Origin: Membranipora membranacea
Lineage: Eukaryota > Bryozoa > Gymnolaemata > Cheilostomatida > Membraniporidae
DNA length: 64,000 bases
Assembly (NCBI GenBank): GCA_914767715.1
Contig: OU612067.1
Coordinates: forward strand, 17,239,001-17,303,000
Direction of reading: 5' to 3'
This document shows, in pieces, positions 35,101 to 48,200 of the stretch; positions within the stretch are counted from its first letter, which is position 1; the number at the start of each line of letters is the position of its first letter. The notes below the pieces were generated by a model. It did not search any database. It had not been told where the DNA came from and saw only the letters and a list, made by a program, of their open reading frames with translations. Both the position numbers and the translations under genes were made by a program.

Positions 35101-38100
35101 TACATTTTTATTTTGTTTTTCTTTTTTTTTCACGTAATTAGGAATACAACAAAGTTGTATTTCTTTTGTTTTAGTAGGGTTTATTATTATTAGGAATACA
35201 ACAAAGTTGTATTCCTCTTGTTTTAGTAGGGTTTATTATTTTTATTATTATTATTGCAACACTTTTTGAGCTTCTATAAGTCGAGAACTACCAAGCAGAA
35301 TTTGATGGAACTTTGTCATAATATAGTTCCATATGTCTAGCTAAGAAATTACAAAATGAATTTTTGAATTGTTATGTAATATTCGCTAATTAGACTAATT
35401 AGTAGAGGATGTTTTGACCTTTATATTGATCATATCTTGAGAACGAATCATGCGATTGAGTTAAAACTTGGGATATGGGGGTTATGACATATACCGAATC
35501 TTATGACATAATCAATTTTTATGTCACATGACCCGATATACAAAATGGCCGCCATAAACAGTAAACTGCTGCCAATTAACAGTTCTTATCATGCGATTGA
35601 GTTAAAACTCGGGATTTGGGGGTTTTGACCTATACCGAATCTTATGACATCATCAATTTTAATGTCACATGACCCGATATCCGAAATGGCCGCCATAAAC
35701 AGGAAGAGGCTGCCGATTAACAGTTCTTATCATGCCATTGAGTTAAAACTTGGGATTTGGGGGTTATGACATATACCGAATCTTATGGCATCATCGATTT
35801 TGATGTCACATGACCCGAAATCCAATATGGCCGCCATAGAGAGTTAATTGCTGCCGATTAGCTGTTCTCATCATGCGATTGAGTTGAGACTTAAGATAAG
35901 GGGGTTTCGGCATATACCGAGTCTTATGACATCATCAATTATGATGTCACATGACCTCGATATTCAAATATATTGGTTGTATTCCTTTATATTTGCTTGC
36001 AAATATGTTTACCGTTTCTAGTTAGGAATACAACAAAGTTGTATTCCTCTTGTTTTAGTAGGGTTTATTATTATTATTGCAACACTTTTTGAGCTTCTAT
36101 AAGTCAAGAACTACCAAGCAGAATTTGATGGAACTTTGTCATAATATAGTTCCATATGTCTAGCTAAGAAATTACTAAATGAATTTTTGAATTCTTATGT
36201 AATATTCGCTAATTAGACTAATTAGTGGAGGACGTTTTGACCTTTATATTGATCATATCTTGAGAACGAATCATGCGATTGAGTTAAAACTTGGGATATG
36301 GGGGTTATGACATATACCGAATCTTATGACATAATCAATTTTTATGTCACATGACCCGATATACAAAATGGCCGCCATTAACAGTTAACTGCTGCCAATT
36401 AACAGTTCTTATCATGCGATTGAGTTAAAACTCGGGATTTGGGGGTTTTGACCTATACCGAATTTTATCACATCATCAATTTCAATTTCACATGACCCGA
36501 TATCCAAAATGGCCGCCATAAACAGGAAGTGGCTGGCGATAAACAGTTCTTAACATGCGATTGAGTTAAAACTTGGGATGTGGGGGTTATGACATATACC
36601 GAATCTTATGACATCATCAATTTTTATGTCACATGACCCGATATCCAAAATGGCCGCCATAAACAGTATATTGCTGCCAATTAGCAGTTCTTATAATGTG
36701 ATTGAGTTAAAACTTGGGATATAGGGGCAATGACACATACCGAATCTTATGACATCATCATTTTTGATGTCATGTGACCCGAATCCAATATGGCCACCAT
36801 TTACAGGAAGTTCTTATCATGCGATTGAGTTAAAACTTGGGATTTGGGGGTTTTGACCTATACCGAATCTTATGACATCATCAATTTCAATGTCACATGA
36901 CCCGATATCCAAAATGGCCGCCATAAACAGGAAGAGGCTGCCGATTAACAGTTCTTATCATGCGATTGAGTTAAAACATATGACATATACCGAATCTTAT
37001 GACATCATCGATTTTGATGTCACGTGACCCGAAATCCAATATGGCCGCCATAGAGAGTTAATTGCTGCCGATTAGCAGTTCCCATCATGCGATTGAGTTG
37101 AGACTTAAGATAAGGGGGTTTCGGCATATACCGAGTCTTATGACATCATCAATTATGATGTCACATGACCTCGATATTCAAATATATTGGTTGTATTCCT
37201 TTATATTTGCTTGCAAATATGTTTACCGTTTCTAGTTATTATTATTATTGCAACACTTTTCTAGCTTCTATAAGTCAAGAACTACCAGGCAGAATTGGAT
37301 GGAACTTTGTCATAAGATAGTTCCATATGTTTAGCTAAGAAATTACAAAATGAATTTATGAATTGTTATATAATATTCGCTAATTAGACTAATTAGTGGA
37401 GGACGTTTTGCCCTTTATATTGATCATATCTTGAGAACGAATCATGCGGTTGAGTTAAAACTTGGGATATGGGGGTTATGATATATACCTAATCTTATGA
37501 TATCATCAATTTTTGTGTCACATGACCCGATATACAAAATGGCCGCCATAAACAGTAAACTGCTGCCATTTAACAGTTCTTATCATGCGATTGAGTTAAA
37601 ACTCGGGATATGGGGGTTTTGGCATATACCGAATCTTAGGACATCATCAATTTTAATGTCACATGACCCGATGTCCAATATGGCCGCCACAAACAGTAAT
37701 TTGCTGCCGATAACCAGTTGTTATCATGCGATTGAGTTAAAACTTGGGATAAGGGGGTTTTGGCATATACCGAATCTTATGACATCATCATTTTTGATGT
37801 CATGTGACCCGAATCCAAAATGGCCAACATGAACAGGAAGTGGCTGCCGATTACCAGTTCTTATCATGCGATTGAGTTAAAACTTGGGATTTGGGGGCTA
37901 TGACATATGCCGAATCTGATAACATCATCAATTTTAATATCACATGACCCGAAATCCAATATGGCCGCCATAGACAGTTAATTGCTGCCGATTACAAGTT
38001 CTCATCATGCGATTGAGTTGAGACTTGGGATAAGGGGGTTTTGGCATATACTGAGTCTTATGACATCATCAATTATGATGTCACATGACCTCGATATTCA

Positions 38101-41100
38101 AATCTATTGGTTGTATTCCTTTATATTTGCTTGCAAATATGTTTACCGTTTCTAGTTTAATTTACCATGCGTTCCTTATCCTACTCACTTTGTATAAATA
38201 ATAATAACACCTTACACTTATATATTTTTATTCAAGTCATTATTCTATATCTATGGTAATGTATGTGAGGTCAACTAGTCACTTTTAATTTACATTAATT
38301 ATAAACTTTTAGAAAACATCAATAAATAAATCAATAATATTTACATAATATAATAACTTTATTTTTGTTATATTTCTATTTTCATCCATTAGTAATAGAA
38401 GAAAACTTTGTGACAGCTGTGGGTGGATTCGTGGCTGGTACTGATCTTGTCACAGATTTCCACCTGTTTGAATCATCCGTGGAAGAATGTTATTTACTGT
38501 GCCTCTTATACCGATTACATTCTCACTGCGTCACAATCACATTTTGGATCAGCTTCTCAGGGTGAGATAGATGAAGTATGATCCAATTTGCTTGCGTCTG
38601 GAGCCGGCAAATAGTTAACTAGGGCGAATGGCTTTTTGCCCGCAGCATGCCGGTAAAAGGGGAACACCGGAAGTTGGGTAAATTGTATCAAATTTGATCT
38701 AAGGATGATTGTGCAATAGAATGTTCAATGACACAATTATTTATAATAAGTTTATAATCCAGACAAGTGTCCGATTTTATAGCTATGATGTCATCAGAAT
38801 TTTAATTGCTGCCATTTTCCGAATGCAGAATGCTGTATAATTAATTCTTTTCCAATCAAGTGGCTCAATCTTCATTTGAAGCTTGAATATTATTGGCGAG
38901 GAATTCCTTCGGAAACAATTTGACTCAACACTTTAAACGCTGTTTATCTCTTGTTTTAGTGTGAAAACATGTTACATTCCAGTAATTGGCGTTGGAGTGT
39001 CTCTTAGTGATGTTCCGTTCCATTCTCGCCTCTTCTCTACATCATATACTTACATCGACAGAAACCTCACATTCAGTAAAGTGCTAACAGAATATTCAGT
39101 TTGGTAACATGATTAGTATGTGATTGAGTCCCTTGAATATTGATTCTCATGCTACGCTAGCGGTGAATTTTGCAGAAATATCCTGAAATACTATAAATGA
39201 TAATTGCTCTATCGACACTCGTTCATCCTTTTTTGCGATGATGTGTTGATTTCGAAATATCAGATTTCCCAGTAGTGTTGTATTTATTATTGGGTTTCGC
39301 AATATTTCAGATATAACGGATTGGTCCACTCTAGCGAATGTGAAAACTTTTCAAACGCAAACTGGAAATCCCACTAAGAACATTGAGTTTTTCAATGTCA
39401 AAGATGTGGAAGCCTGCTACCAAATGTGTGAAAAAGTAATGTCAACGTGCCAAACTTTTAGGTAAGTTACCAGAAAGCTCCCTCGCTAATTATTGATTGA
39501 AGGCTACACACAGACCAATGCATTTTATAAATAAAAGTATAATAAATTAAAAAATATAATAAATAATAATAATATGTATTAACAAATAATAATAAAAAAA
39601 TAATGAAATATAATAACAAATGAATAATAATATAATGAAAGAAAAATAACGAATAAGATTAAAAAAAAAAAATCGAAAGTTAAGCAGGCAACTCTGTGTT
39701 GTATGTAAGCAAGATATTGTGAGTCTTAATTCAAAGCTCTTCTTAGAAACCATAATGGAAAGGATAAAAAAATTGCCCCTCCCGCTTAATTAGATGAAAA
39801 TGTGTGGTATAAAATTGACTGAGCTGTACAAGCCCAACGAACTGTTTTTATATAATATTCATATTCATAAAATATCTGTAAGAAATTCGCTGTCTGACCT
39901 AATTATTTTATTGCACTTGCGTGAAAAATGAAAAGAAAAAGATATCCAGAACCTCTGATTACATTAGTCATATAAATTCAATAAACCAACATGACATAAC
40001 ATGTGAACTTCAACGATGAAACTGCAAAAGGCTAGGAATATAATTGGCACACATAGTTTTGAGACAGCACCAATAATCTGTAATTGTAATGTAATTGTAA
40101 CTGTAATTTTAGAATGTAAGATGAAAAATTCACAAACTATGTAGGCTACACTGTGGCTTTACTGGCGTTGCAAGCGACGCTCTTCATTTTTCCTTTGGAC
40201 CATACCTTGGCAAGTCAGCGAAATCAGCAAGTCAGCTAAGTTTTTTTTGGTCGGATAATGGTGCTTTTTTCTATAACAGTTACAATCTCAATGTGGAAAC
40301 TTGCATACTGGTTGACGCTAATTTCCATGATGACTGGACATACAGTGAAGCTGATATATATTATACTACCTACTTTCTCAAAGCACCTGGTAAGTATTAT
40401 AACTCCTTGGCTTCTCAAATGGACGGCAATATCTGAAGAATTATTTGATGATTTTATCATGAATATAGGACACATGCATAATGTAATATTGGAGTTGTCT
40501 TGACTCTGTTAAAGACAAAACAACTCTTGTAAAATTGATAATGTACGAGTCGACCACTCTCATATAATGCAGTTTTTAAAATTGTATGCTGAATGTTTTG
40601 TATCGTTTTTAGACAAATGGAAGCTGCTGACAAAGCATGTTGCATATTTGGGTGTCAATCCTCACGAAAGCTATACAACGGTTAGTAACCTTGTTAGTTT
40701 ATCCTTGTAAATGTGATCAATAAAAACTTCAAATAATTGTGAATATGAATTTGTGCACTATAAATGCAATGAAACCGGGCATTTCTGAAGACTTTCGATC
40801 TTGAACCTGATTAAGTCATTTCAATAGAGGTAGTCTTCAAAATGTTTTTAAATAGATAATCTCAGAATTATTGTGCAGCCCTAGTTAGCAATATTTATCA
40901 ATCTTCTCATTATCAGTCAGGTGCTGTGACATCAACAGTCCCAACATCTGATTCTCTTCTGCCCACATATGACTCCAGCAATAACGGCACTACATACCTT
41001 AAAAACTCTCTAGTTGATCTTTGGAGTGATCTGACATCTCGTGATAAGGTTAGTTACGACAAAGTATTTATTCCATAGCTATTAACAACGCAACTAAAAT

Positions 41101-42647
41101 TGGATAATTTAGAAGCCACAACTACAGCAGAAGCATATACGACAGCTGACTCAGTGCCAGTCCTCATTCAGAAAGGATACTAAGTAGTACTGATTGGATC
41201 ACCTCAATATTACAGGGGGTTCAATGCACCACAAATCTGTTTCGTGCCATATTATTTACAATCAAAGTAAAGGTCAAGTTACAATGGAATTGGATCAACT
41301 TAATCTCTCCGCTGACTGTCAGTGTTATGAGACTTGATGGTTGGCCTTCAAATATGGGTAGTGGATCTTATTTGTCCTCCATAATTTCAGATAAGAGTTG
41401 AGCTGTATATGGCTGACGGCACTTTTCTCAAGTATATAGAACATGATGCTTCTCTCAGTAACTCATCAGATGAATGGTTCTCTGCTGATACGTATATCTC
41501 CTCCTCTTGGAGTGATCTCACTGGTGTCAGTGGAAGTTACTATAAATGGAAAATGGTGGGAGTGTAAGTTAAATCTGTTTTCTTATCTGGAATTTGGAAT
41601 TCTGGAATCTCACTTCCCCGGTTCTATTCAATATTATGGTGTGAAGTTCTTCTTAAGTTTAATTAATGATAAAGATTTATATCGGAACAAACTTAATGGT
41701 CTCGCTCAGTAGTTTGTTCATGACACAATGTGTTACAGGAACCCAGTAAAAAACCGCTAATAAATAGTAGATATTGGTAACGAAAATGATATTAAAAATT
41801 ACAATAATAAATAGTAAAGAAAGGACTAAAAATATCCGATTCGGTCGGTTAGGTATGTGCTTATTAGATGAACAGTGTGAACTGGTATAAACGGGTGTAA
41901 ACTGGTATACACTGGTATAAACCGGCATAATCTGGTATAAACTGACATGAACTGGCACAACAAATAAACTGCATGAAACCAACTGTAATAAATTTGTTCT
42001 TCATTTTTTCTTTCATACTATCAGCGATGGACGTACATTTCATCTCAGCCGTACAGTGGAGTCAGGCTGTACATCAGATGATGGTTGGCTGGCTATCCAA
42101 ACGACTGATAATGAGGGCTGTACTCAATGGGACAAGCTCATACCACCCCAGAACCTCCCCCCTAAGTTCCTTTACTCGTCGAACAACTTATATGTTGTAT
42201 GGGTCAACAGCAGTAAGTATTTTATTTGGAAAGAGGCAGTTTTTGAGTTCAAGGTGAATACAGTATGTATTGTTGGTTGATCAGATATCCCAGTCTATTT
42301 TTTCCCAGTATGACCAGTCTCACCTGTGTAGAAAAAGAGTTATGGCGATGTAGTGGCAAAAAACTAAGACTCAATGTACATATCCTTCATATCTTAATCA
42401 TTATGTCGTTGAGCAGACAACTTCTATTAATATCCAAGTAGTTGTTTGGATACAACTATGCAATTTTTTTCCTGAAAGATGTGATATTTATAAACAAGAT
42501 ATTTTCGATAAGACCAGGCTAAAGTTTCATAATGTTGAAGGTTGAAAATTCTTTGTTAATATTGGTTTTTGAATGAGAATAATAGTTCATTGTTTTTTTG
42601 CAGAAACAGAATTTGATGTCCTGATGATCAAAATGTCTTTCAACTAG
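32135..42647 (+). CDS. PAN-module secreted protein A with long C-terminal module, 13 exons
   Basis: Exons 32135-32287, 32519-32666, 33353-33536, 33971-34119, 38393-38561, 38960-39075, 39311-39461, 40280-40389, 40613-40680, 40917-41048, 41391-41563, 42025-42212 and 42604-42647 give 594 aa, in frame throughout. The signal peptide (FLLLPSFVLC) is followed by four cysteine-rich PAN/apple-like modules at about 20-100, 101-211, 212-306 and 307-393; each has a CYxxC...C...F core, for example MCYEVCQLFTDGHCLLFR. Residues 394-594 form a separate region running from DKWKLLTKHVAYLGVNP through SSSWSDL, RTFHLSRTVESGC, SDDGWLAIQ and PKFLYSS to a DVLMIKM end; I recall similar modules in unnamed aquatic-invertebrate proteins. 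Likely extracellular and probably a binding protein; function not known. Intron 4 (4.3 kb) hosts an RT fragment and a Helitron-like array. Paralogous to B and C. Confidence 0.85.
32917..33037. repeat. 121-bp near-perfect hairpin element
   Basis: The arms start TAGATCAAGTTTGCT and meet at GACACGCC/GGCGTGTC. Each arm carries a polypyrimidine block (TTTTTCCCCCGTTGG) and a C-run. It lies in intron 2 of gene A. It resembles a tiny foldback transposon; the two arms are almost identical, which suggests youth or hairpin-driven repair. Confidence 0.7.
34745..35053 (+). pseudogene. Fragment of a second non-LTR reverse transcriptase
   Basis: The translation contains LYKALIRPIVEYCSSLYLDG and LEKLQNKANKFI, the usual segment after the RT core of LINEs (compare PILEYASHGWSP in the intact element). 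Only the C-terminal part is present, with no start and no catalytic motif. It is preceded by a direct repeat of CACCAGCTACTTTTGTCG. It lies in intron 4 of gene A and is a dead, 5'-truncated copy. Confidence 0.7.
35141..38156 (+). mobile_element. Tandem array of three Helitron-like (Helentron/HINE) elements with 141-bp minisatellite
   Basis: Three consecutive units end at CTAG at about 36021, 37235 and 38156. Each end carries a hairpin ATATTTGC-TT-GCAAATAT, then 11 bases, then CTAG followed by T, the classic Helitron-type 3' terminus. The 5' ends of units 1 and 2 bear a second hairpin, GGAATACAAC-AAA-GTTGTATTCC, whose arm returns as GTTGTATTCC near the 3' end. Between lies a poly-TTA tract, a unique 5' segment beginning TTGCAACACTTTT, and about 4, 7 and 5 copies of a 141-bp monomer containing ATCATGCGATTGAG, TCACATGACCCGAT and ATGGCCGCCAT. 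There is no Rep or helicase ORF, so it is non-autonomous. Located in intron 4 of gene A. Confidence 0.75.
41878..41960. repeat. Degenerate short tandem repeat, AACTGGTATA-type
   Basis: About eight imperfect 10-11-bp units of the type AACTGGTATAA in intron 11 of gene A. Simple minisatellite; no function suggested. Confidence 0.6.
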
Positions 42648-43772
42648 CGATCGGGTGTTAAAAAACACTGTTACCAGGGCTGCTGCTGCATTAACTCCTG
42701 TTCAATGGTTGCATCAAGACATATTGTAACATTTAGTATAAGGCATATAAAGGGTAGTTTCATGCATCATTTAAAAGGAGTGCTTTGTATACCTGCTTCG
42801 TCTTGACTTTTACAGTACACTTACACGACCAGAAATTGTTATTATTTCAAATGTCCGCTGTTTATGTTACACATATTCGTAATTTTCAAATTATTAATGG
42901 AGGTGGAAGATTTGTTTCTATTTATGTCATGCACTATAATCTTTTCATTTGATAAGAGAAAAAATACTTATGTCACTGGCTTCAACTCCTTGTGTCTACT
43001 AGTCTCTTCAAGTGCGAGTAAGTAGCATGACATTATCGAACACTCACGAGTTTTTGACACTGTCATGCCACATATTTGCCTTTGCAGCTGTCTGAACACA
43101 AAGACTATGTATCTACCAAACAATCAAATGATTGAATTTTGACATTGAAGCAGAAGCACAATTACAGAGTCTGAAACTAAAACAATGGCCTGTCTTTTAA
43201 TGGCAGCACATTGCCAAACACAGGGGTCATTTCTGAGTTTGAGAATCTCATAGAAATCCCCATTATGAAGGTAAATCCAAATTGAGACACTGAAATCCTT
43301 TAGGATACATTTCAGGTTTATCACTTAGATCGGATTTCTGGTGATATGCGTTTCATATCGGGAAAAAACACCAGGTGGAGATTATCAAGGGTCTGAACAA
43401 ATTTCTCCAAGAATGCAATTTTTCCCTCCAAAAATTCTTAGTGAGATCAGGCAAAACTGTCTCTGTTTGGCGACCAGGTTTGTGTGAGAGATTCTGGTTG
43501 TCAAGGGATTTTTAGTCTAAACCATTTCAACAAATTTTAATGCACACTGTATATTGTTGAACGAACAATTAGAACTTGTGAACATCTCGTCTTTTGTCAG
43601 CATTCAAATATAAATCAGTTAGATTAAATACAACTAGTATAAACAGGGCAAGTGCAGCAGGTCAGCTCCCTGCCTTTGGTAATTCGCTGGGCCAGTCCGG
43701 AGGCAACTCAAAAGCAGTTCGAGGATTTAACCAACCAGCTTATAGAAGCAATCAAACCAATTTAGGAGTTGT

Positions 43773-43985
43773 AGGAGATGGCTCATTTGGTAAGAGCGCC
43801 GTTCCTTCAGCATGCAAATGTTGAAGGTTGTGAGTTCGGATCCCAACTACTGGGAATTGTTGGACCATCCAGGTGTGGTCCGACCTGCCTACAAACTGAG
43901 GGCAAAATGGCGCAGACATTGCTGCTTTGCCCCTAAGGCACCCACTATTTTACCCCCAATTCTTCGGAATGTGGAGAGCGACTAT
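43773..43985 (+). mobile_element. tRNA-derived SINE
   Basis: The tRNA-like head has an A-box-like TGGCTCATTTGGTAAGAGCG and a B-box-like GGTTGTGAGTTCGGATCC, 52 bp apart. It is followed by a body with TGTGGTCCGACCTGCC, CAAACTGAGGGC and AAGGCACCCACTATTTT. The shared body with 24885, 50318 and 50596 identifies a dispersed family. The head does not fold as a functional tRNA. Confidence 0.65.
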
Positions 43986-44189
43986 ACCTAATACCTAAAT
44001 AATACCTTAATGATAATAATAATAACCTATATAATTTTTATAACTAACCGTGTAGTAAGAAGGTCCAAACATGTTTTCCCCTCCCCTGAAACTCGTCGAT
44101 GCCAGGGACTGAGCAATGTCGAGCCAGCAGTCAGAGTCATAGAGCTTAGTATTACAACTTCTAATAGATTTCTCTCGTTTTGTTTGATA

Positions 44190-44660
44190 AAGAATGCGTA
44201 CTCAAGATAATGCAGTTTCGAGGAGTTCAAGGAGATTACCTATTGGTATTTAAAACGGGTAAGTGCTGGTATGCGAATGATCAAAGTTTGTCAGCTATTT
44301 GCTGCCATAGAGACATAGCAAAACAATTATTAAATAATTTTGTCGTTTCCTCATTAGAAAGAAAGTAATATGAGATTTATGTACTACTAACATTTACCAG
44401 CTTTCAATGGAAGGTTTGTACAATTTAGTGTCAGTCTTGTACTTCCAGCTTATAGGAAAGTGAGTTATTTGAGAATTTGATCAATTGAGGCTATGATGGA
44501 TGCATTGTGAATTTCAGTGTCAGATCATAGTGTAACACAACCCTGAGAGGACCTTCTTCCTGTGCTTCATTCATCTAACATTGTAAGATCAGAGTCAATT
44601 CTGTGATGGAAGAAAAATTCAGGAGAAATGTAGTTTGTATTTAACGGGAAAAAGTGTTCG
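44190..44660. repeat. Upstream segment of gene B, duplicated at gene C
   Basis: Ordered matches to 57090-57500: TTTCGAGGAGTTCAA against TTTTCAAGGAGTTCAA, GGTAAGTGCTGGTATGC in both, CAGCTTTCAATGGAAG against CAGCTTTCAATAGAAG, and a diverged downstream block. It begins about 1 kb 5' of the gene B start. This shows that the 5' flank was duplicated with the gene; a promoter role is inference. Confidence 0.6.
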
Positions 44661-45239
44661 ACATCCTCCAGAGAAACACAATGGTAAAGTATGTCAGGCT
44701 GTGAGCTGGTTCTGTGGTCCAGATACACACTGATCACGTGATATGTATATGTATATCTCTGATCGATAGAGAGTGAATTACTTCACTTAGCACGAGTACC
44801 ATCAGAGGGAATCCGGAGTGGCTACCCGACGTAAGTTCCATTAATTAGGGGCAAGAACATGTTAGGTACACTGAATTACCTCTAACGATCAGATATACAC
44901 TTGCTAATAGTGTAGACTCCATGTCAGTATGGTCAAGATAGAACATTTGCATGAGCTCTGGTCCTGATCATAGAGTAAGGATATATATCGTTACTTGGTG
45001 TCCCGATCAAGCAGTTGACGAGCAGCAGAACCGATACTTTAATTAGGCTAGACTGTATTTGTTTTAACTGTTATGTTACTGTCAGTCCGGTATAAACTGT
45101 TTACTGTATTTGAATTTGATATAATTGTTTTCCGGTTGTAACCTGGCCAGATCAATTTTGACATCACATTGAAGTCATTTTTTATTTGTTTAATATCATT
45201 CAATGTTTCTCCGTAGAGCGAATGTGTCTAGGTTGGAGA

Positions 45240-48200
45240 ATGAATAGTGGTTACTTTTTCTTGCCTGGCTGTGTCTTTGCAATGGTGTCAGCTTTTGTTT
45301 TTGGTGAACTTTTGACACTCAATCATCGACTAGGGAGTCACAAAATTGTTGGTAAAGCTCATAATCTGGAACAATACTCCGTAAGAAGTATGGTAAGTGG
45401 TGAATGACTTTGTACTTTGTCCTAAACCAAAATTGCTGATTTTTCGCCTCTCCAGTTTTTTTTTATCTGTGTAAAACAGGGAGTTCTGTGTAAAACAGGG
45501 GTTTATCTGTGTAAAACAGGGAATAATGAACATAATCAAATTTGTTCTATCAGAAAATGCAATCTTCACACGCTTGTTTTTCTTGGTGCTTTCTCAGCAT
45601 ATCCGTTAAAATTTCCATAATTTCTTTACAGATTTACTGCGCTGCAATATGTGGAAGTAACCAGAACTGCACACTTTACTCTCTCTGTACCACACCATCA
45701 GCTAACTTTGAATGTACTGTCTACTTGTCAACTGAGCTACCTGAGGCTATTGAGAATTCAGAATGTACTGTCTACTTCCCAGGTGAACGGTACTGTCAGA
45801 TAAAATTGATCGATTGTTGTTGCTAAATGCATCATGAAGTTGTCATATTTAAAGCAGAAACAACCAGTTCAGGGTCACCGTGCATATATCATTTTTAAGA
45901 GCATAAAAGTTACATAACCTTGTAGATTTTCAAGATGCTGACATATTCTTAGAAGGTTAAGAAATTTTCTGAAAATTGAATTTTGATTTTGAAGTTGCCC
46001 CTCAATCATAGGTGCAGAGTCTGCAGAGGAGGCAGCAAAGCTTAGAAATGATATACAAGCTGTCTATCTTTTTTCCGTATGCCATTCGTCCTGATTAAAT
46101 TTCTTGATTGGTTCATTTTTGTGCCAGTTTGCTGTTAGCCGCAGAAAAGTATTGTCCCTTCCAATAACCTCTGACAATTGAACTCCTGAGTAATTCTATT
46201 TTAATTAAAGAATCTCGTTTTAATAACATGCTCGGAAATGAGTCTGCAGTTGTAAGGGGCAGTTCAGGCTTCCTGTGGAGAGATTCTGTTGATAATCATA
46301 CAATGAACTTGGAGCTCTCCAGTGTGGATGATGCACAGATGTGTTATGATGTCTGTCAAACATTCGCTGAAGGAAGCTGTCCACTGTTCAGGTACAAATT
46401 TCAACTCCTATTTCTTATTCATAATGTCGTAATCAAAGCCCAATGCATTTTAAAACCAATTCCAATCATATTCTGAGTATGAATTATTGATGGTTGAAAA
46501 AGTTTCTCCTATAAGGGAAGGTAACTCTTATTCCCTGCAATGAGATGTCACAGAGGACATTACGTTTGTGCTAAGTACTTTATTATCCCTGATCAATCCC
46601 TGTTGATACACCGTGCTGTGAAGGTTCTAGTTGTGGTTACTTTACTAAATTGTATTTTTTCAAAGCTACTCACAGAGAATGGATGGAAAATGTGTCATCC
46701 CGAAATACACTGATGGTAATTCCTGGATGTACTGCACTGATACAAGATCATATGAAGTTGACCATACGGCTTCTATCTACTTTGTGGATATGCCTGCCTT
46801 CAACATAACACCAGGTGAGCTCTGAAGCTGTTCTTTTTTGTTGTTGAAGTAATCAAATTTTCTTAAAACAGTTTAATGTTGTAACCTAAACAAGACAGGC
46901 CACAGGCCAAATCGATCAGAGTCGTCAAGAGCTATGTTTAAAATCTGTGGTCTAGTATTGTCGGTGAGGAAAGTTTATCTAATAGGCTTGCTTACAATTT
47001 TCCTTATTTCAATCTATGCCAGCTTCAACTTTATCTGTTGAAGTTGAATCAATATTTGTGAATTTTAATATAATTAATTGATCGTAGTTATCTTCCCTCT
47101 TTACATGGAAAGATAAATCATATCAATTAAAGCAAAATCATATGGTACTCTGACACAAAATAAATAAAGTTGCAACTCTAACATATTTATTTTGATAACT
47201 TCATTGCCCCTATTTTAGCAGTTTCAATAACTTGGAGAAAGCAGGAACAGGACATCAACAACTACATTAAACAGGAGAGTCTACCAGAGATGAGTGAAAT
47301 GACTCTTTGCTTCAGATTCAAACCTCTTGTACTCAACAACACTGATTCTCAAGGTCAAACGTATGTGATGAGCATTGCTGATCCAGGTAAGCTTGAGAGG
47401 GTGTTCCTGAAAAGCAATCCCCAGTCTTTGGTTTTTTCAAGTTACAAAATTTGGAATGGCCTAAGAACGGCTTCAGTTCAGACGGACATGATGGATTTTC
47501 TCCCGTAATGCCAATACCAGATGGCAATTTCCCTTAATTAATATTATGTATAATGATTGGTGTCCTTTGCCTCTTGCTCAACATTTTAGGTAAAACCAAG
47601 AGGTGGAATCTTGGTATAAGGTCAAATCCTTCAATGGCTTTTGGTGTCTCTCCAAGCAGCTACTTCACCGATGGAGTTAATAATGCTGAAGAGAATGACC
47701 TTTGGAGGCAGGAGCACAAACATTGCTTTGTGTGGCAACAGAACGGTCCTTTTAAGGTAAACAGAATATGATTATGATAGTCTAGTTTGGCTAAATTTCT
47801 CATGTTTGAAGCGCTGGGAATGCTGAAAGTGCCAGGTATGTTCGAGTTTGCATTACTGTTACTCAGCCTTTGGTTTTCACTAAGAAAATGTTTGGATTTT
47901 TGAAGTACAGCATAAATACATAATTCAATAGACAGCCCTGTCGCGGTCTGAGCATAACATTGAGGAAGGTACTGTCTATCTAAGTCTAGTGGTTCCAGAC
48001 GGAATTGGCAGTAAACATCTCTGATTAATAACTACTATCGATGGTGTTATTATCATCATGGTTTGCAGCAATCTATCCTCCTGGCACCTTTTTTTAATGT
48101 TATCACATTTTTGCCGCAACTAGATGTTATTACCTCCATATGAAAATACCTTTGACAATATGGTTTTATTCCAGTGGTTTGTTGACAACAATGGAGGACA

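Larger units (their letters stand above)
42648..45239. other. Spacer between genes A and B
   Basis: 2.6 kb containing the gene A 3' UTR, a SINE (43773-43985) and the segment at 44190-44660 that is also found upstream of gene C. No further coding exon was recognised; the open frame at 43594-43824 runs into the SINE and has no family resemblance. Confidence 0.5.

Noticed and set aside
37497-37832. 111-aa repetitive protein
   Set aside because: It is an open frame through 141-bp minisatellite monomers of a Helitron-like element.
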